This document shows positions 16,869-25,673 of a stretch of 64,000 nt of DNA, in pieces. The stretch is taken from assembly GCA_946415315.1 (NCBI GenBank), contig CAMKRZ010000010.1:1-64000 (forward strand). Reading direction: 5' to 3'. Below the pieces are notes generated by a model. It had not been told where the DNA came from. It saw only the letters and a list, made by a program, of their open reading frames with translations, and ran no database searches. The first letter of the stretch is position 1, and every line of letters starts with the position of its first letter. The DNA is from an uncultured Lachnoclostridium sp. Its GTDB lineage: Bacteria; Bacillota; Clostridia; Lachnospirales; Lachnospiraceae. Both the position numbers and the translations under genes were made by a program.

Positions 16869-18404
16869 GTGGCAATCGAGGAGAACAACAAGAAGAAACC
16901 GGATCCCGCGAAGCGGTATCACAGGTTGTACGACGCATACCGCGATGAGACGAATGAGGATGACGATGAGTTCTGGAGCGCGCTGAACCCGGGCAAATAC
17001 ACCGGGGAGAGCGCAAGGAACAAAGCAGCGGTGCGCAGCGCGACAGACGGAAACGCAGTCCGGACGAAGACGCGAAAGATCGCGGACGATGAGGAAGAAG
17101 AATATGACAGCGCGGCAAGGCGCCGCGCGAACAAACGCAAGCGTGAGCAGGAGCGGAAATTGAAGCGCGGACGCAGGTTCTTCCTGGCATTCCTGCTCCT
17201 GTGGGCAATCGCTCTGATCTGCGGCGGTGTGTGGCTGTGGAGATACACCGGGCGGTGCCTTAACGAGTACGAACAGTCCCAGCCGGAGAACAATGTCGAC
17301 CGTCTTCTGCAGGAGTATGTCGCGAAGGTGCGCGACGGCTCCATTGAGAGTGAACTCACATTTTTCAGGGAGAACGAAGACTGGAAGCTTCCCAGCGAAT
17401 TCGAGAATGAGAATTACCTCAAGGACATGTTCTTTGAGAAACTGGAGAGTGTTACGACGTTCACCTGTGTGAAGAATAAGAACAGTTACAGCACGACCAA
17501 TCCGATCTACGATATTCTGGGTGACGGGAAGGTTGTGGCGCGTATGCGCATGACTTCCTACAATCCCAAGAAGATCCTCGCGATCCTCGAGGTGTGCGAG
17601 TGGAAGATCGAGTCACTCTCAATCGATTCCGAGATTTTTATGGATGTGATCGACATCGACAGCGACAATCTGAACACGACCGACTACGTGTACACGGTTC
17701 CCGAAGGGTATAAGATCACGGTCAACGGCACGGAGCTCTCGCAACAGTACGTGGTTAAGACGTCCGAGGTCCCGAAGGAACTGGAGTATGTGAAGGACTA
17801 CATCAAGTACCCGCTCAATGTCACATACAAAGTCTGTGAACTGCTGAATCGACCGGAAGTCACCGTCGTGGACACGGAGGGCAAGGCAGTTGCTGTCGAG
17901 TTCGATGACAAGGGCTGCTTCAGCATTCAGTACGAGCCGAAGACCGGCCTTGAAGCACCGCAGGAACGGTACGATCTGGCTCTGTTGACCGCTCAGAAAT
18001 GGATGGATTTCGTGACGGATGATCTGACCGGCAAATACCACGGTCTCGATGAAATCCGGAAGTATCTTCTCAAGGATTCGCTGTTCTATGTGAAGTCGGA
18101 GGAGTACGGCAAAGGTATCGATATTAAGTTCATCAGTACGCACACGCTTGACAATCCGGTATACACGGACCTGGAAGTCACGGAATACAAGGAGTATACG
18201 GAGGACTGCTTCTCGATCCACGTGTATTTTGTCAAGAACATGCGCCTCGTCAAGAGTAATAAGCGCCGCGTAACTTCGGTGTTTGATTCCACCCTGTATT
18301 TCATCTACTACGATGATTCGGATGACGGCGTGGACAATCCTCACTGGACACTTGCCGATATGATCGCGGGAGCAAGACAGAACTACGGCAGCGACGAGGA
18401 TTAA
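16869..18404 (+). CDS. Large single-pass membrane protein of unknown function
   Basis: A 511-residue protein I cannot assign. Residues 1-98 are cytosolic and extremely charged, ending in a Lys/Arg block RRRANKRKREQERKLKRGRR; one helix follows (about 101-124). The rest, about 385 residues, is outside and contains a paired alternation of strands around TVPEGYKITVNGTELSQQYV, reminiscent of the NTF2-like/TcaA-type extracellular domains of Firmicutes (inference). The start is GTG 16869 after AGGGGGAG. It ends the envelope operon 13882-18404 and precedes a terminator. Candidate partner of the phosphodiester glycosidase just upstream. Confidence 0.82.
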   Translation: MAIEENNKKKPDPAKRYHRLYDAYRDETNEDDDEFWSALNPGKYTGESARNKAAVRSATDGNAVRTKTRKIADDEEEEYDSAARRRANKRKREQERKLKRGRRFFLAFLLLWAIALICGGVWLWRYTGRCLNEYEQSQPENNVDRLLQEYVAKVRDGSIESELTFFRENEDWKLPSEFENENYLKDMFFEKLESVTTFTCVKNKNSYSTTNPIYDILGDGKVVARMRMTSYNPKKILAILEVCEWKIESLSIDSEIFMDVIDIDSDNLNTTDYVYTVPEGYKITVNGTELSQQYVVKTSEVPKELEYVKDYIKYPLNVTYKVCELLNRPEVTVVDTEGKAVAVEFDDKGCFSIQYEPKTGLEAPQERYDLALLTAQKWMDFVTDDLTGKYHGLDEIRKYLLKDSLFYVKSEEYGKGIDIKFISTHTLDNPVYTDLEVTEYKEYTEDCFSIHVYFVKNMRLVKSNKRRVTSVFDSTLYFIYYDDSDDGVDNPHWTLADMIAGARQNYGSDED

Positions 18405-18432
18405 GGGGCAGCGGGGATCGCTCCCGACAGTT

Positions 18433-18484
18433 GAAAACGGATATGACAGCGACGGCGCGGCCAGTGATGGCGGCGCCGTTTTCA
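18433..18484 (+). terminator. Terminator of the envelope operon
   Basis: Outer stem GAAAACGG/CCGTTTTC (18433-18440 and 18477-18484) overlaps an inner alternative ACGGCGC/GCGCCGT (18452-18458 and 18473-18479), ending in TTTTC. It lies 30 bp after the stop at 18404. Confidence 0.65.
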
Positions 18485-18619
18485 TGTTCCCGGTAGCATA
18501 CGACAAAGCGCACGGAAGTGGAAAGGATAACACAAGCGTTTTACGTTGTGCGAGGTGCCGTTGTGTGGTAAACTGTATGGGAATGATTTTGCGAATGATT
18601 CGCGGAAGGAGATTACAGT

Positions 18620-19045
18620 ATGAATCGGGAAAATAAGAGACGTTCCTACGAGAAGGGTTACTATAAAACGCATCCGTGCGATGAGACGTTTGTGTGCAAG
18701 GAGTGCGGCAGGACCGTTGTGCCGGATGGCGCGGGAAGCGACCACCGCAACCACTGCCCGAACTGCCTGACGAGCCTGCATGTGGACATTGAGCCCGGTG
18801 ACCGCGAGAGCGACTGCGGCGGTCACATGGACGCGATCGCAGTGTGGGTCCGCAAGAACGGCGAGTGGGCGATCATTCACCGCTGCCGCGTGTGCGGGGC
18901 GATGAGCTCAAACCGTGTGGCGGCGGACGACAATCCGATGAAACTGATGTCCATTGCATTGCGGCCGCTCACGAATCCGCCCTTCCCGATTGAGCGCATC
19001 GAGGAGATGACGCGGCTGATGGGCGGCGAGGGAAGGATTCAGTAA
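18620..19045 (+). CDS. RNHCP-domain zinc-ribbon protein
   Basis: A 141-residue small protein of the RNHCP family, named for its Arg-Asn-His-Cys-Pro motif, which is present here (DHRNHCPNCL). Zinc ligands come from CKEC near residue 26, CPNC near 47 and CRVC near 94. The family is widespread in Firmicutes and actinobacteria, may bind RNA or DNA, and has no demonstrated function. ATG 18620 follows GAAGGAGAT, and a weak promoter TTGTGC-17-TAAACT lies about 60 bp upstream. Confidence 0.9.
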   Translation: MNRENKRRSYEKGYYKTHPCDETFVCKECGRTVVPDGAGSDHRNHCPNCLTSLHVDIEPGDRESDCGGHMDAIAVWVRKNGEWAIIHRCRVCGAMSSNRVAADDNPMKLMSIALRPLTNPPFPIERIEEMTRLMGGEGRIQ

Positions 19046-19068
19046 TCTGAAGGTCAGAGAGGTAGCCT

Positions 19069-19740
19069 ATGATCACTGCGGTAGTTTTTGATATGGACGG
19101 CGTGCTGTTCGACACGGAGCGGCTGTGTCAGACGTGCTGGCTCAAGCTGGCCGAGGAGGACGACATCCCCCATATGCCGGAGGTGTATGCGCTGTGCATC
19201 GGCGTCAACGCACAGACGACGGAGCGCATCGTGTATGAGAACTACGGGAAGGATTTTCCGTACGAGGAGTACTGCCGGCGCACAAGCGCCATGTACAACC
19301 AATACATTGAGGAGAACGGCGTGCCGGTGAAGAACGGCGTTCGTGAGACGCTTGCAGCGCTCTCCGCGGCGGGGCTGAAGATCGCGGTTGCGTCCTCGAC
19401 AAGGCGCGAGAAGGTGCTTTGTCATCTGGAAAATGCGGGGATCGCGCAGTACTTCGAGGCGGTGATCGGCGGTGACACGGTGACGCACTCGAAGCCTCAC
19501 CCCGAGATCTTCCTTACGGCCTGCGAAGCGCTCGGCGTTGAGCCGGAGAAGGCGATCGCGGTGGAGGACTCGCACAACGGGATCCGCGCGGCGCACGCGG
19601 CCGGAATGGCGCCTGTGATGGTGCCGGACCTTCTGCCGGTGACGGAGGAGATGCGGAAGTTGTCAGCGTATGTCGCTGAGGACATGAATGACGCCTGCGC
19701 ATGGATGCTCGCGGCGGCAGGAAAAGAACGAGATAAGTAG
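19069..19740 (+). CDS. HAD-superfamily phosphatase, beta-phosphoglucomutase-like
   Basis: A 223-residue HAD enzyme with a helical cap of the beta-phosphoglucomutase/phosphoglycolate phosphatase subgroup. Motif I is VVFDMDGVLFDTE (nucleophile Asp9, acid Asp11), motif II VASST, motif III the Lys of HSKPHPEIF, and motif IV VEDSHNG. It could be a sugar-phosphate phosphatase or mutase; the sequence does not settle the substrate. It starts 23 bp after the RNHCP gene and is followed at about 70 bp by the membrane SpeE-like gene. Confidence 0.9.
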   Translation: MITAVVFDMDGVLFDTERLCQTCWLKLAEEDDIPHMPEVYALCIGVNAQTTERIVYENYGKDFPYEEYCRRTSAMYNQYIEENGVPVKNGVRETLAALSAAGLKIAVASSTRREKVLCHLENAGIAQYFEAVIGGDTVTHSKPHPEIFLTACEALGVEPEKAIAVEDSHNGIRAAHAAGMAPVMVPDLLPVTEEMRKLSAYVAEDMNDACAWMLAAAGKERDK

Positions 19741-19809
19741 GATGCCGGAATCGGTATTCGCGGCAGACGACAATAGAAACCAATGAGAACAGGGGGAGTT
19801 GAGACGACA

Positions 19810-21495
19810 ATGGATTCGAACAAAAACCGTGCAGCAGACGGTGAGGCTGCGGAGGCAAATGTTTCAGACGGCACGGCGATCCGCTCGCTTGCGGAGCGTC
19901 GACCTATTTTGCGAAAGAGGATGTTTCTCTATCTGACGGAGTTCTTTGCGGGCATGTCCGTGATGGCGGTCGAGCTCGGCGCGAGCCGCCTGCTGGCGCC
20001 GTACTTCAGCTCGTCGCAGATCGTGTGGACGATCATCATCGGCACCATCATGATCGCGATGGCGCTCGGCAACATTTACGGCGGGCACAGCGCTGACAAA
20101 AAGCCCGATCCCGACCGGCTCTACGTGCGCGTGCTGATCGCGGCGGTGTGGATCGCGCTGATCCCGGTGGTCGGCAAATACATCATCCTCGGCATTTCCG
20201 CGCTTCTGATCTTCACGGTGAGCAGCAATTTCCTGGTGATCGCGGGCTTCGCGGCGTGCATGGTGATCTTCGTGTTCCCGCTGTTTCTGCTCGGAACGGT
20301 CACCCCGTCCCTCGTCAAATTCGCGACGGACAACCTCGAGGACAACGGCCGCCTTGTCGGCAACCTGAACGCGTCCAACACGGTAGGCAGCATTATCGGA
20401 ACCTTCGTTCCGACGTTCATCAGCATTCCGGCGGTCGGAACGGCGATCACGTTCCTGATCTTCGCGGGCATCCTTCTGGCGCTTGTCGCGGTGTACTTCA
20501 TCACCTCCGGGGTGGCGATGCGGAATGTGAAGAAACTTCCGATAGCGGGGATCATTTTCCTCGCGTGCTGCATCTTCGGGCACAGCAGCAGTTTCGCTTT
20601 CTGGCAGAAGGATCTCACCTACGAGGGCGAGTCGATCTACAACTACCTGCAGGTCTATGAGGACGACAAGCAGGTGGTGCTTTCGACAAATGTTCTGTTC
20701 GGCGTGCAATCCGTCTATCGAAAGGACGGTGCACTGACCGGAATGTACTACGATTACGCGATGGCGGCGCCGTTTCTCGCGGGGATCCATGACCGCGAGG
20801 TGCTCTCAATCCTCGTGCTCGGCAACGGGTCGGGAACATTTGCCACGCAGTGCAACCGGTACTTTGACAACGTGACGGTCGAGGGTGTCGAGATCGACGA
20901 GAAGATCACGGAGCTGGCGGAGAAGTATTTTGCGCTGTCCCCGGATGTGAAGGTGACAACCTACGACGGGCGCGCGTTTCTGAACGCCGTGGACACGAAG
21001 TACGACGTCATCATGGTCGATGCGTACCAGGACATCACGATCCCGTTTCAGATGTCCTCTGTCGAGTTCTTCACGCTTGTGAAGGATCACCTGACAGACG
21101 GCGGTGTGATGGTCGTCAACATGAACATGAAGGGCAGCCGCGAGGACGGGATCAACATGTATCTCGCGGATACGATCGCGAGCGTGTTCCCGTGGGTGCG
21201 GACGGTCGACGTCATCGGTTCGACGAACCAGGAACTCTTCGCCTGCATGAAGGAGCCCGCGGATCTTACGGCGCAGATCGCCAAGGAAAATAACGCCACT
21301 CTCGCGGAGATGATGAACCTTGTCAGGGATAATCTGCAGCCGTATCAGGCGGGCGACCGCATCATGACGGACGACCGGGCGCCGGTGGAACTGCTGGGCA
21401 TGCGCGTGATCGACGATCTCATCCGCGAGGAAGTGGAATACTACCGGGAAATCTACAAGAAGGGCGGATTGAAGGCACTGCTGGAGGAGTTTTAG
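19810..21495 (+). CDS. Membrane-fused spermidine synthase-like protein
   Basis: A 561-residue fusion. Residues 30-240 carry six to seven membrane helices of the type found in SpeE-MFS fusions (YLTEFFAGMSVMAVELGASRLLAPYF is typical). Residues 290-540 form a Rossmann aminopropyltransferase/methyltransferase domain: LVLGNGSGTFATQ (about 335-347), VEGVEIDEKI and VIMVDAYQD. The usual gatekeeper motif of true spermidine synthases is not clear, so the substrate is open; such fusions are often annotated as spermidine synthase without proof. ATG 19810 follows GGGGGAG; an in-frame ATG at 19783 lacks a ribosome site. Confidence 0.88.
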   Translation: MDSNKNRAADGEAAEANVSDGTAIRSLAERRPILRKRMFLYLTEFFAGMSVMAVELGASRLLAPYFSSSQIVWTIIIGTIMIAMALGNIYGGHSADKKPDPDRLYVRVLIAAVWIALIPVVGKYIILGISALLIFTVSSNFLVIAGFAACMVIFVFPLFLLGTVTPSLVKFATDNLEDNGRLVGNLNASNTVGSIIGTFVPTFISIPAVGTAITFLIFAGILLALVAVYFITSGVAMRNVKKLPIAGIIFLACCIFGHSSSFAFWQKDLTYEGESIYNYLQVYEDDKQVVLSTNVLFGVQSVYRKDGALTGMYYDYAMAAPFLAGIHDREVLSILVLGNGSGTFATQCNRYFDNVTVEGVEIDEKITELAEKYFALSPDVKVTTYDGRAFLNAVDTKYDVIMVDAYQDITIPFQMSSVEFFTLVKDHLTDGGVMVVNMNMKGSREDGINMYLADTIASVFPWVRTVDVIGSTNQELFACMKEPADLTAQIAKENNATLAEMMNLVRDNLQPYQAGDRIMTDDRAPVELLGMRVIDDLIREEVEYYREIYKKGGLKALLEEF

Positions 21496-21527
21496 AAATT
21501 TTATTTATGAACATGGGGGAAAATTAC

Positions 21528-22202
21528 ATGAAACTTTTTCGGAAGCGAGCCGTGATCGTGGTTTTGGCTCTGCTCATTCTCTGCGGCATCGGAGCGATAT
21601 CCGTGTATTTTCAATATCAGCACACATCGACGAAACGGTTGCCGGACCGTTACAGCGGACATATTGAGAAGATTCGCTGCGAGACGGATCACGACGGAGA
21701 CGGCGTGGACGATCAGACCGACATTCTGGACGGTGCGTGGACGTATCTGAATGAAAAGCGCCCGAAATACAAGAGCGTTTATTACGCGGCGACCGGCTGG
21801 TCGAACGATGAGTACGGCGTATGCACGGATGTGGTCGCCTATGCGCTTCTGGCCGCGGGGTACAACCTGCAGGAGCTCGTCGACGCGGACATCAAGGCGC
21901 ACCCGGACGATTACGACATCGAGGAGCCGGATGCGATGATCGATTTCCGGCGTGTGCGCAATCTGATCGTGTATTTCCGGCATACGGCGATCTCACTGAC
22001 GACGGACACTTCGAAGATCGCGGAGTGGCAGGGCGGCGACATCGTCATTTACAAAAGTCATATCGGACTTGTCTCGGACCGTCGGAACAAGGACGGCGTT
22101 CCGTATCTGATCCACCACAGCGGCGTGTGGCAGAGCCGCTACGAGGAGGATATGCTGGCGAGCTGGGGCGAGCCGGTGGGACATTTCCGGATTTCTCAAT
22201 AG
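21528..22202 (+). CDS. DUF1287 membrane-anchored protein
   Basis: A 224-residue protein with an N-terminal signal anchor (about residues 8-27) and a DUF1287 domain. Conserved parts are GVCTDVVAYAL with its Cys, GDIVIYKSHIGLVSDRR with a His, and LIHHSG. The Cys/His pattern resembles NlpC/P60-like cysteine hydrolases, so a cell-wall amidase or transglutaminase-like role outside the cell is plausible but unproven. ATG 21528 follows GGGGGA. It starts 32 bp after the SpeE-like gene and may be co-transcribed. Confidence 0.87.
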   Translation: MKLFRKRAVIVVLALLILCGIGAISVYFQYQHTSTKRLPDRYSGHIEKIRCETDHDGDGVDDQTDILDGAWTYLNEKRPKYKSVYYAATGWSNDEYGVCTDVVAYALLAAGYNLQELVDADIKAHPDDYDIEEPDAMIDFRRVRNLIVYFRHTAISLTTDTSKIAEWQGGDIVIYKSHIGLVSDRRNKDGVPYLIHHSGVWQSRYEEDMLASWGEPVGHFRISQ

Positions 22203-22229
22203 ACAGTGCAACAGGAGGAGATCACGCCC

Positions 22230-23768
22230 ATGGACAATGTTAACCCTCTCACCCGTACGGATTATCCGGATCCCGATGTGATCCGCGTGGATGACACCTA
22301 CTACATGGTGAGCACGACGATGTATTATATGCCGGGCGGCGTGATCCTGCGATCCTACGATCTGGCCAACTGGGAGATCACGGCGTATCTGTTCGATGAA
22401 CTCGATGGCACACCCGCGGAACGTCTTCAGGACGGGCAGAACTGCTACGGCAAGGGCATGTGGGCGGCGAGCCTGCGGTACCATGAGGGACGGTTCTATG
22501 TCATTTTCGTAAGCCATGGTCAGGAAAATACGCATCTCTTCACGGCGACCGATATCGCCGGTCCCTGGGAGCACCGCCGCATCCGCGGGTATTTTCATGA
22601 CTGCTCGCTGTATTTTGCGGAGGACGGACGAAAGTTCCTTGTCTCCGGCAATACGGAGATTCACCTGACGGAGCTGTCGGAGGACATGACGGCGCCGAAG
22701 GAGGGCGGCATCGACAAGGTGATCGTGCGCGATGACCGCGAGAAGGTGTTCCTCGGATACGAAGGCGCGCATCTCTATAAGATTGACGGGCGGTATGTTC
22801 TTGCGCTGATCCACTGGCCGAAGGAGACACAGAGGCGCACTGAGGCGGTGTTCATCAGCGATACCATCGACGGGGATTACGTTGGGCGCGACCTGTTCTG
22901 GGACGACGGCGGCTACTGCGGACAGGGAATCGCCCAGGGCGGCCTTGTGGACACGCCGGACGGGCGGTGGTTCGCCGTTTTGTTCCGAGACTCCGGCGCG
23001 GTCGGAAGAATCCCGATGCTTGTGCCGGTGACGTGGAAGGACGGCTGGCCGGTGTATGGGGACGACGGTCTGCTGCCCGAGAAGATTGATGTTGTGAGCA
23101 CAAGACCGGGGTATGAATATGCGCCGCTTTTCGTGTCAGATCGGTTCGACAGTCCTGAGATCAAGCCGCAGTGGCAGTGGAACCATGTGCCGGATCACGA
23201 GAGATGGTCAATCCTGCCGGAGGGCGGACTTGCGATCACGACCGGCGCCGTGTGCGCGAACCTGACGCAGGCGAGAAATACGCTCACACAGCGGATGCGT
23301 TTCCCCGATTGCGAGGCGGAGGTCACTGTGGATGCCTCTGGGCTTACCGACGGCGATTTTGCCGGAATGTGCGCTCTGCAGGGCGCGTACATGGCGGTGG
23401 GAATCCTCAGGGAGAACGGGCGTAAACTTCTCGCCGTGATCGAGAGGAAGGAGCCTTCGAAGGGCTTCGGGATCGGCGGCAACGACACGGAGCCGGGTGA
23501 GGTGACGTACCGCGAGGAGATCGCGGGGGACGTCATAACCGTCGGGATCCGTGCGGACTTTTGGCAAATGAAGGACACGGCGGTTGCGTTCGTGAAGCGC
23601 AGCAAAAGGGATGCGGTTCACGGAAGCGGCGAGGCGGAGATCGTCGGCGAGCCGCACAAGCTGTATTTCCGGCTGGATCATTTTACGGGGGCGCGGTTCG
23701 GACTCTGTGCGTTCTCGAGCGTAACGCCGGGAGGCACGGCGGTGTTCAAGGAGTTTGTGTATCGCTGA
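22230..23768 (+). CDS. Glycoside hydrolase family 43 (beta-xylosidase/arabinofuranosidase type)
   Basis: A 512-residue enzyme without signal peptide. The five-bladed propeller (residues 5-300) shows the catalytic base region DYPDPDVI (Asp14), the pKa-modulating Asp in HDCSLYF (Asp124) and the general acid in YEGAHLYK (Glu178). Residues 310-512 form a beta-sandwich of the GH43 C-terminal type (FDSPEIKPQWQWNHVPD). It probably removes xylose or arabinose from imported oligosaccharides. ATG 22230 follows AGGAGGAGA. First of three genes for hemicellulose use. Confidence 0.93.
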   Translation: MDNVNPLTRTDYPDPDVIRVDDTYYMVSTTMYYMPGGVILRSYDLANWEITAYLFDELDGTPAERLQDGQNCYGKGMWAASLRYHEGRFYVIFVSHGQENTHLFTATDIAGPWEHRRIRGYFHDCSLYFAEDGRKFLVSGNTEIHLTELSEDMTAPKEGGIDKVIVRDDREKVFLGYEGAHLYKIDGRYVLALIHWPKETQRRTEAVFISDTIDGDYVGRDLFWDDGGYCGQGIAQGGLVDTPDGRWFAVLFRDSGAVGRIPMLVPVTWKDGWPVYGDDGLLPEKIDVVSTRPGYEYAPLFVSDRFDSPEIKPQWQWNHVPDHERWSILPEGGLAITTGAVCANLTQARNTLTQRMRFPDCEAEVTVDASGLTDGDFAGMCALQGAYMAVGILRENGRKLLAVIERKEPSKGFGIGGNDTEPGEVTYREEIAGDVITVGIRADFWQMKDTAVAFVKRSKRDAVHGSGEAEIVGEPHKLYFRLDHFTGARFGLCAFSSVTPGGTAVFKEFVYR

Positions 23769-23850
23769 GAAAAGGGTTGTACTCGCTGTTCCCGCGGGGG
23801 TGCGGGACGGTGATGATATACACGCAGATTACGAACAGACGGAGGAAGGT

Positions 23851-25590
23851 ATGGGGCATTACAACAATTTCAAAACGGTGGTGTACATTCCCGCGGAGGT
23901 TGCGCAGAAACTGACCGCGGAGAAACTTGCGAGCGACTGGGCGTGGATTGAGAAGTACATCGGGCTTGACAAGGTGTATCTGGAGACGCACAGGAACAAC
24001 ATCGATGTTCCGGCGGAGCATCTGCGGATGATCAGGGATTTCCTCGAGAGCAAGGGCGTGATCGTCTCCGGCGGGATCACCACGACAATCAATGATTTCG
24101 ATGGCGCCGAGGGCGGCAAACAGCGGCTGTTCGGCACGTTCTGCTACACGGATCCTGCGATGCGCGCACGGCTCAAAGAGATCTCCGAGTACACGGCAGG
24201 GCTGTTCGACGAGATTATTCTGGACGACTTTTATTTTACGAACTGCACGTGTGAGCGGTGCATCCGCGAGAAGGGCAACCGGGACTGGGTGACGTTCCGG
24301 CGCGAGCTGATGAAGGATGTCTCGGAGAACCTTGTAGTGGGACCCGCGAAGGCTGTGAACCCGAAGGTCCGGATGATCATCAAATACCCGAACTGGCGCG
24401 AGTCATATCATTTTACGGGGTATGTGCCTGAGGTGCAGCGGGATATCTTCGACGCGACGTACACCGGGACGGAGACGAGAAGCCCGCAGTACACGGATCA
24501 GCATTTGCCGGAGTATCTGAGCTACTCTCTGGTCCGCTATATGGAAAATGCGTGGCCCGGCCGGAACGGCGGCGGTTGGTTCGACACGTACGCATGCTGG
24601 TCGATCGACCGTTACCTTGAGCAGGCGTATCTTACCGCGTTTGCGCAGGCGAAGGAACTGATGCATTTCCAGTGGAGCGACCTGATCGAGAACCCGATGC
24701 TCTCGGCGATGGCGCTGCAGCTCGGCAAGATCGACAAACTGATGGACGGCATCGGCAAGGCGTGCGGTGTGCCTGTGTACATTCCGTTCGCGTCGAGTGG
24801 GGAAAATCATCTCGAGATGCGGTTCGGCATGCTCGGACTTCCGATGGAGCCGACGCCGTTCTTCCCGGAGGGAGCAGCGAGCATGCTCCTCACCGAGAGC
24901 TCGCTGGCGGACGAGGATATTGTGGAGAAACTCGAACAATACGTCCGCGAGGGCGGCAATGCTGTCGTTACGACCGGGTTCTTCCGCGGGGCGGAGGAGA
25001 AACTTCGTGCGGCGGGACTTACCGAGGCACGGCTTTCCGGACGGAGCATTCCGGTGACGCGTTACCAGGTGACCGGCGACTTCGCGGGATTTATCGAGCA
25101 TCGAAAGACGATGTTCTTCCCGGAGATCGTTCACGGCAACAATGACTCGTGGTCGCTCTTAAACGGCGGCGACGGGGACACCCACAGCGCGCTTGTGCTG
25201 CGCCGCGCGTACGGAAAGGGACGGTTGTACATCGCGGCAATCCTGGACGGTGACAGCGGACTTTACGAGATGCCGAAGGCAGCCGTCGATGTCATCAAGA
25301 GAATTCTTACCGGCGGCGAGTATGTGTCCGGAAGAAACGTATCCGCGTTCACGTACGACAGCGGTAGAATACTGCTGTATCGCTATGTTAAGGCAGATCT
25401 GAGACCGGAGAAGGTGACGCTTTATACCGAGCGGAAGAAGGCTGTTCTTGTCGACGATCTGACCGGCATGAAGTATCCTTCTCACGAGGTGAGACGCTGG
25501 GAGGACTTCCGTCCGAGCGGCGGATCCTCGGCAGAGGTTTTGCTGCAGCCGGGTAAGTTTACAAAGGTGCACTGGGAAACCGAAGAGTAG
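23851..25590 (+). CDS. Unassigned glycoside-hydrolase-like protein
   Basis: A 579-residue cytosolic protein I cannot place in a named CAZy family. The N-terminal 330 residues look like a TIM barrel (repeated strand-helix pattern; IILDDFYF with paired Asp; a CTCERC cysteine cluster). Residues 340-480 resemble the glutamine-amidotransferase-like second domain of GH42 or ThuA-type proteins (MLLTESSLADEDIVEKLEQY, then GGNAVVTTGF). A beta-sandwich end follows. It is locked between GH43 and GH10, which argues for a hydrolase acting on a xylan-derived substrate. ATG 23851 follows ACGGAGGAAGG. Confidence 0.78.
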   Translation: MGHYNNFKTVVYIPAEVAQKLTAEKLASDWAWIEKYIGLDKVYLETHRNNIDVPAEHLRMIRDFLESKGVIVSGGITTTINDFDGAEGGKQRLFGTFCYTDPAMRARLKEISEYTAGLFDEIILDDFYFTNCTCERCIREKGNRDWVTFRRELMKDVSENLVVGPAKAVNPKVRMIIKYPNWRESYHFTGYVPEVQRDIFDATYTGTETRSPQYTDQHLPEYLSYSLVRYMENAWPGRNGGGWFDTYACWSIDRYLEQAYLTAFAQAKELMHFQWSDLIENPMLSAMALQLGKIDKLMDGIGKACGVPVYIPFASSGENHLEMRFGMLGLPMEPTPFFPEGAASMLLTESSLADEDIVEKLEQYVREGGNAVVTTGFFRGAEEKLRAAGLTEARLSGRSIPVTRYQVTGDFAGFIEHRKTMFFPEIVHGNNDSWSLLNGGDGDTHSALVLRRAYGKGRLYIAAILDGDSGLYEMPKAAVDVIKRILTGGEYVSGRNVSAFTYDSGRILLYRYVKADLRPEKVTLYTERKKAVLVDDLTGMKYPSHEVRRWEDFRPSGGSSAEVLLQPGKFTKVHWETEE

Positions 25591-25673
25591 ACGCACAGAT
25601 GAAACAGCAGTAATTGCGCAGGATTTTGACAACTGACCTGCGACCATATAAAAATGAGGAACAGGAGAAAAAC

